From contig JAFGJS010000004.1 of NCBI GenBank assembly GCA_016928995.1, forward strand, positions 1 to 5,850: DNA of 5,850 nt, given 5' to 3'. The position numbers were made by a program, and so were the translations under genes. The notes below the pieces were generated by a model. The model searched no databases. It saw only the letters and a program-made list of their open reading frames with translations, and had not been told where the DNA came from. Shown here piece by piece: positions 5,727-5,850 of the stretch. The DNA comes from Candidatus Sumerlaeota bacterium. GTDB taxonomy: Bacteria > Sumerlaeota > Sumerlaeia > JAFGJS01. Numbering within the stretch: the first letter of the stretch is position 1; every line of letters begins with the position of its first letter.

Positions 5727-5850
5727 AGTTGAAAACTTGGATGATCGTTGATTGATTAGTTTATTGAGCCAATTTAAAAATACACTCTACTTTTGCTCAT
5801 CCCAATCTCTGCTGAATGCAATTCCGCCGTCCCCCCGTTTTTTCAAGGCA

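Noticed and set aside
5816-5850. Possible start of another gene at ATG 5816 running off the window end
   Set aside because: Only 11 codons are visible, with no Shine-Dalgarno and with runs of six C and six T, so there is no basis for calling a gene.

Overview
This window is an ordinary bacterial housekeeping segment. All six genes lie on the plus strand: the 3' end of a DegT/DnrJ/EryC1/StrS-type sugar aminotransferase, ribD (riboflavin), xseB (exonuclease VII small subunit), dxs (isoprenoid precursor entry step), tlyA (rRNA 2'-O-methyltransferase) and queG (epoxyqueuosine reductase). I found no mobile element, CRISPR array, tRNA or rRNA, and no convincing undescribed system.

Organism: a bacterium with moderately GC-rich coding DNA (by eye, high-50s percent) and AT-richer spacers. 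It uses the MEP isoprenoid route and makes queuosine. The xseB-dxs-tlyA order is found in many phyla, so it does not fix the taxon. DXS has Ala-Glu-Gly-His where proteobacterial enzymes have Ala-Glu-Gln-His, and QueG is the short form without a C-terminal repeat domain. Both fit an FCB/PVC-like or candidate-phylum lineage better than a proteobacterium, but this is a weak inference.

Layout: 1-147 is the aminotransferase tail. 148-312 is a spacer with a strong bulged hairpin (192-231), probably a terminator or leader structure. 313-1443 is ribD, which stands without other rib genes in view and without a recognisable FMN riboswitch. 1444-1603 is a spacer with an exact TATAAT box and is the most likely promoter region for the next genes. 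1604-5647 is a tight run, xseB-dxs-tlyA-queG, with a 56-nt gap and then two stop/start overlaps (TAATG and ATGA). 5648-5850 is an AT-richer tail with a weak T-tailed hairpin and no convincing gene.

How the genes relate: the xseB-queG run looks like one transcript. It joins DNA repair (XseB; its partner XseA is outside the window), isoprenoid and thiamine/pyridoxal precursor synthesis (DXS), and two RNA-modification enzymes (TlyA on rRNA, QueG on tRNA wobble queuosine). ispA, which often sits between xseB and dxs in other bacteria, is absent from this interval.
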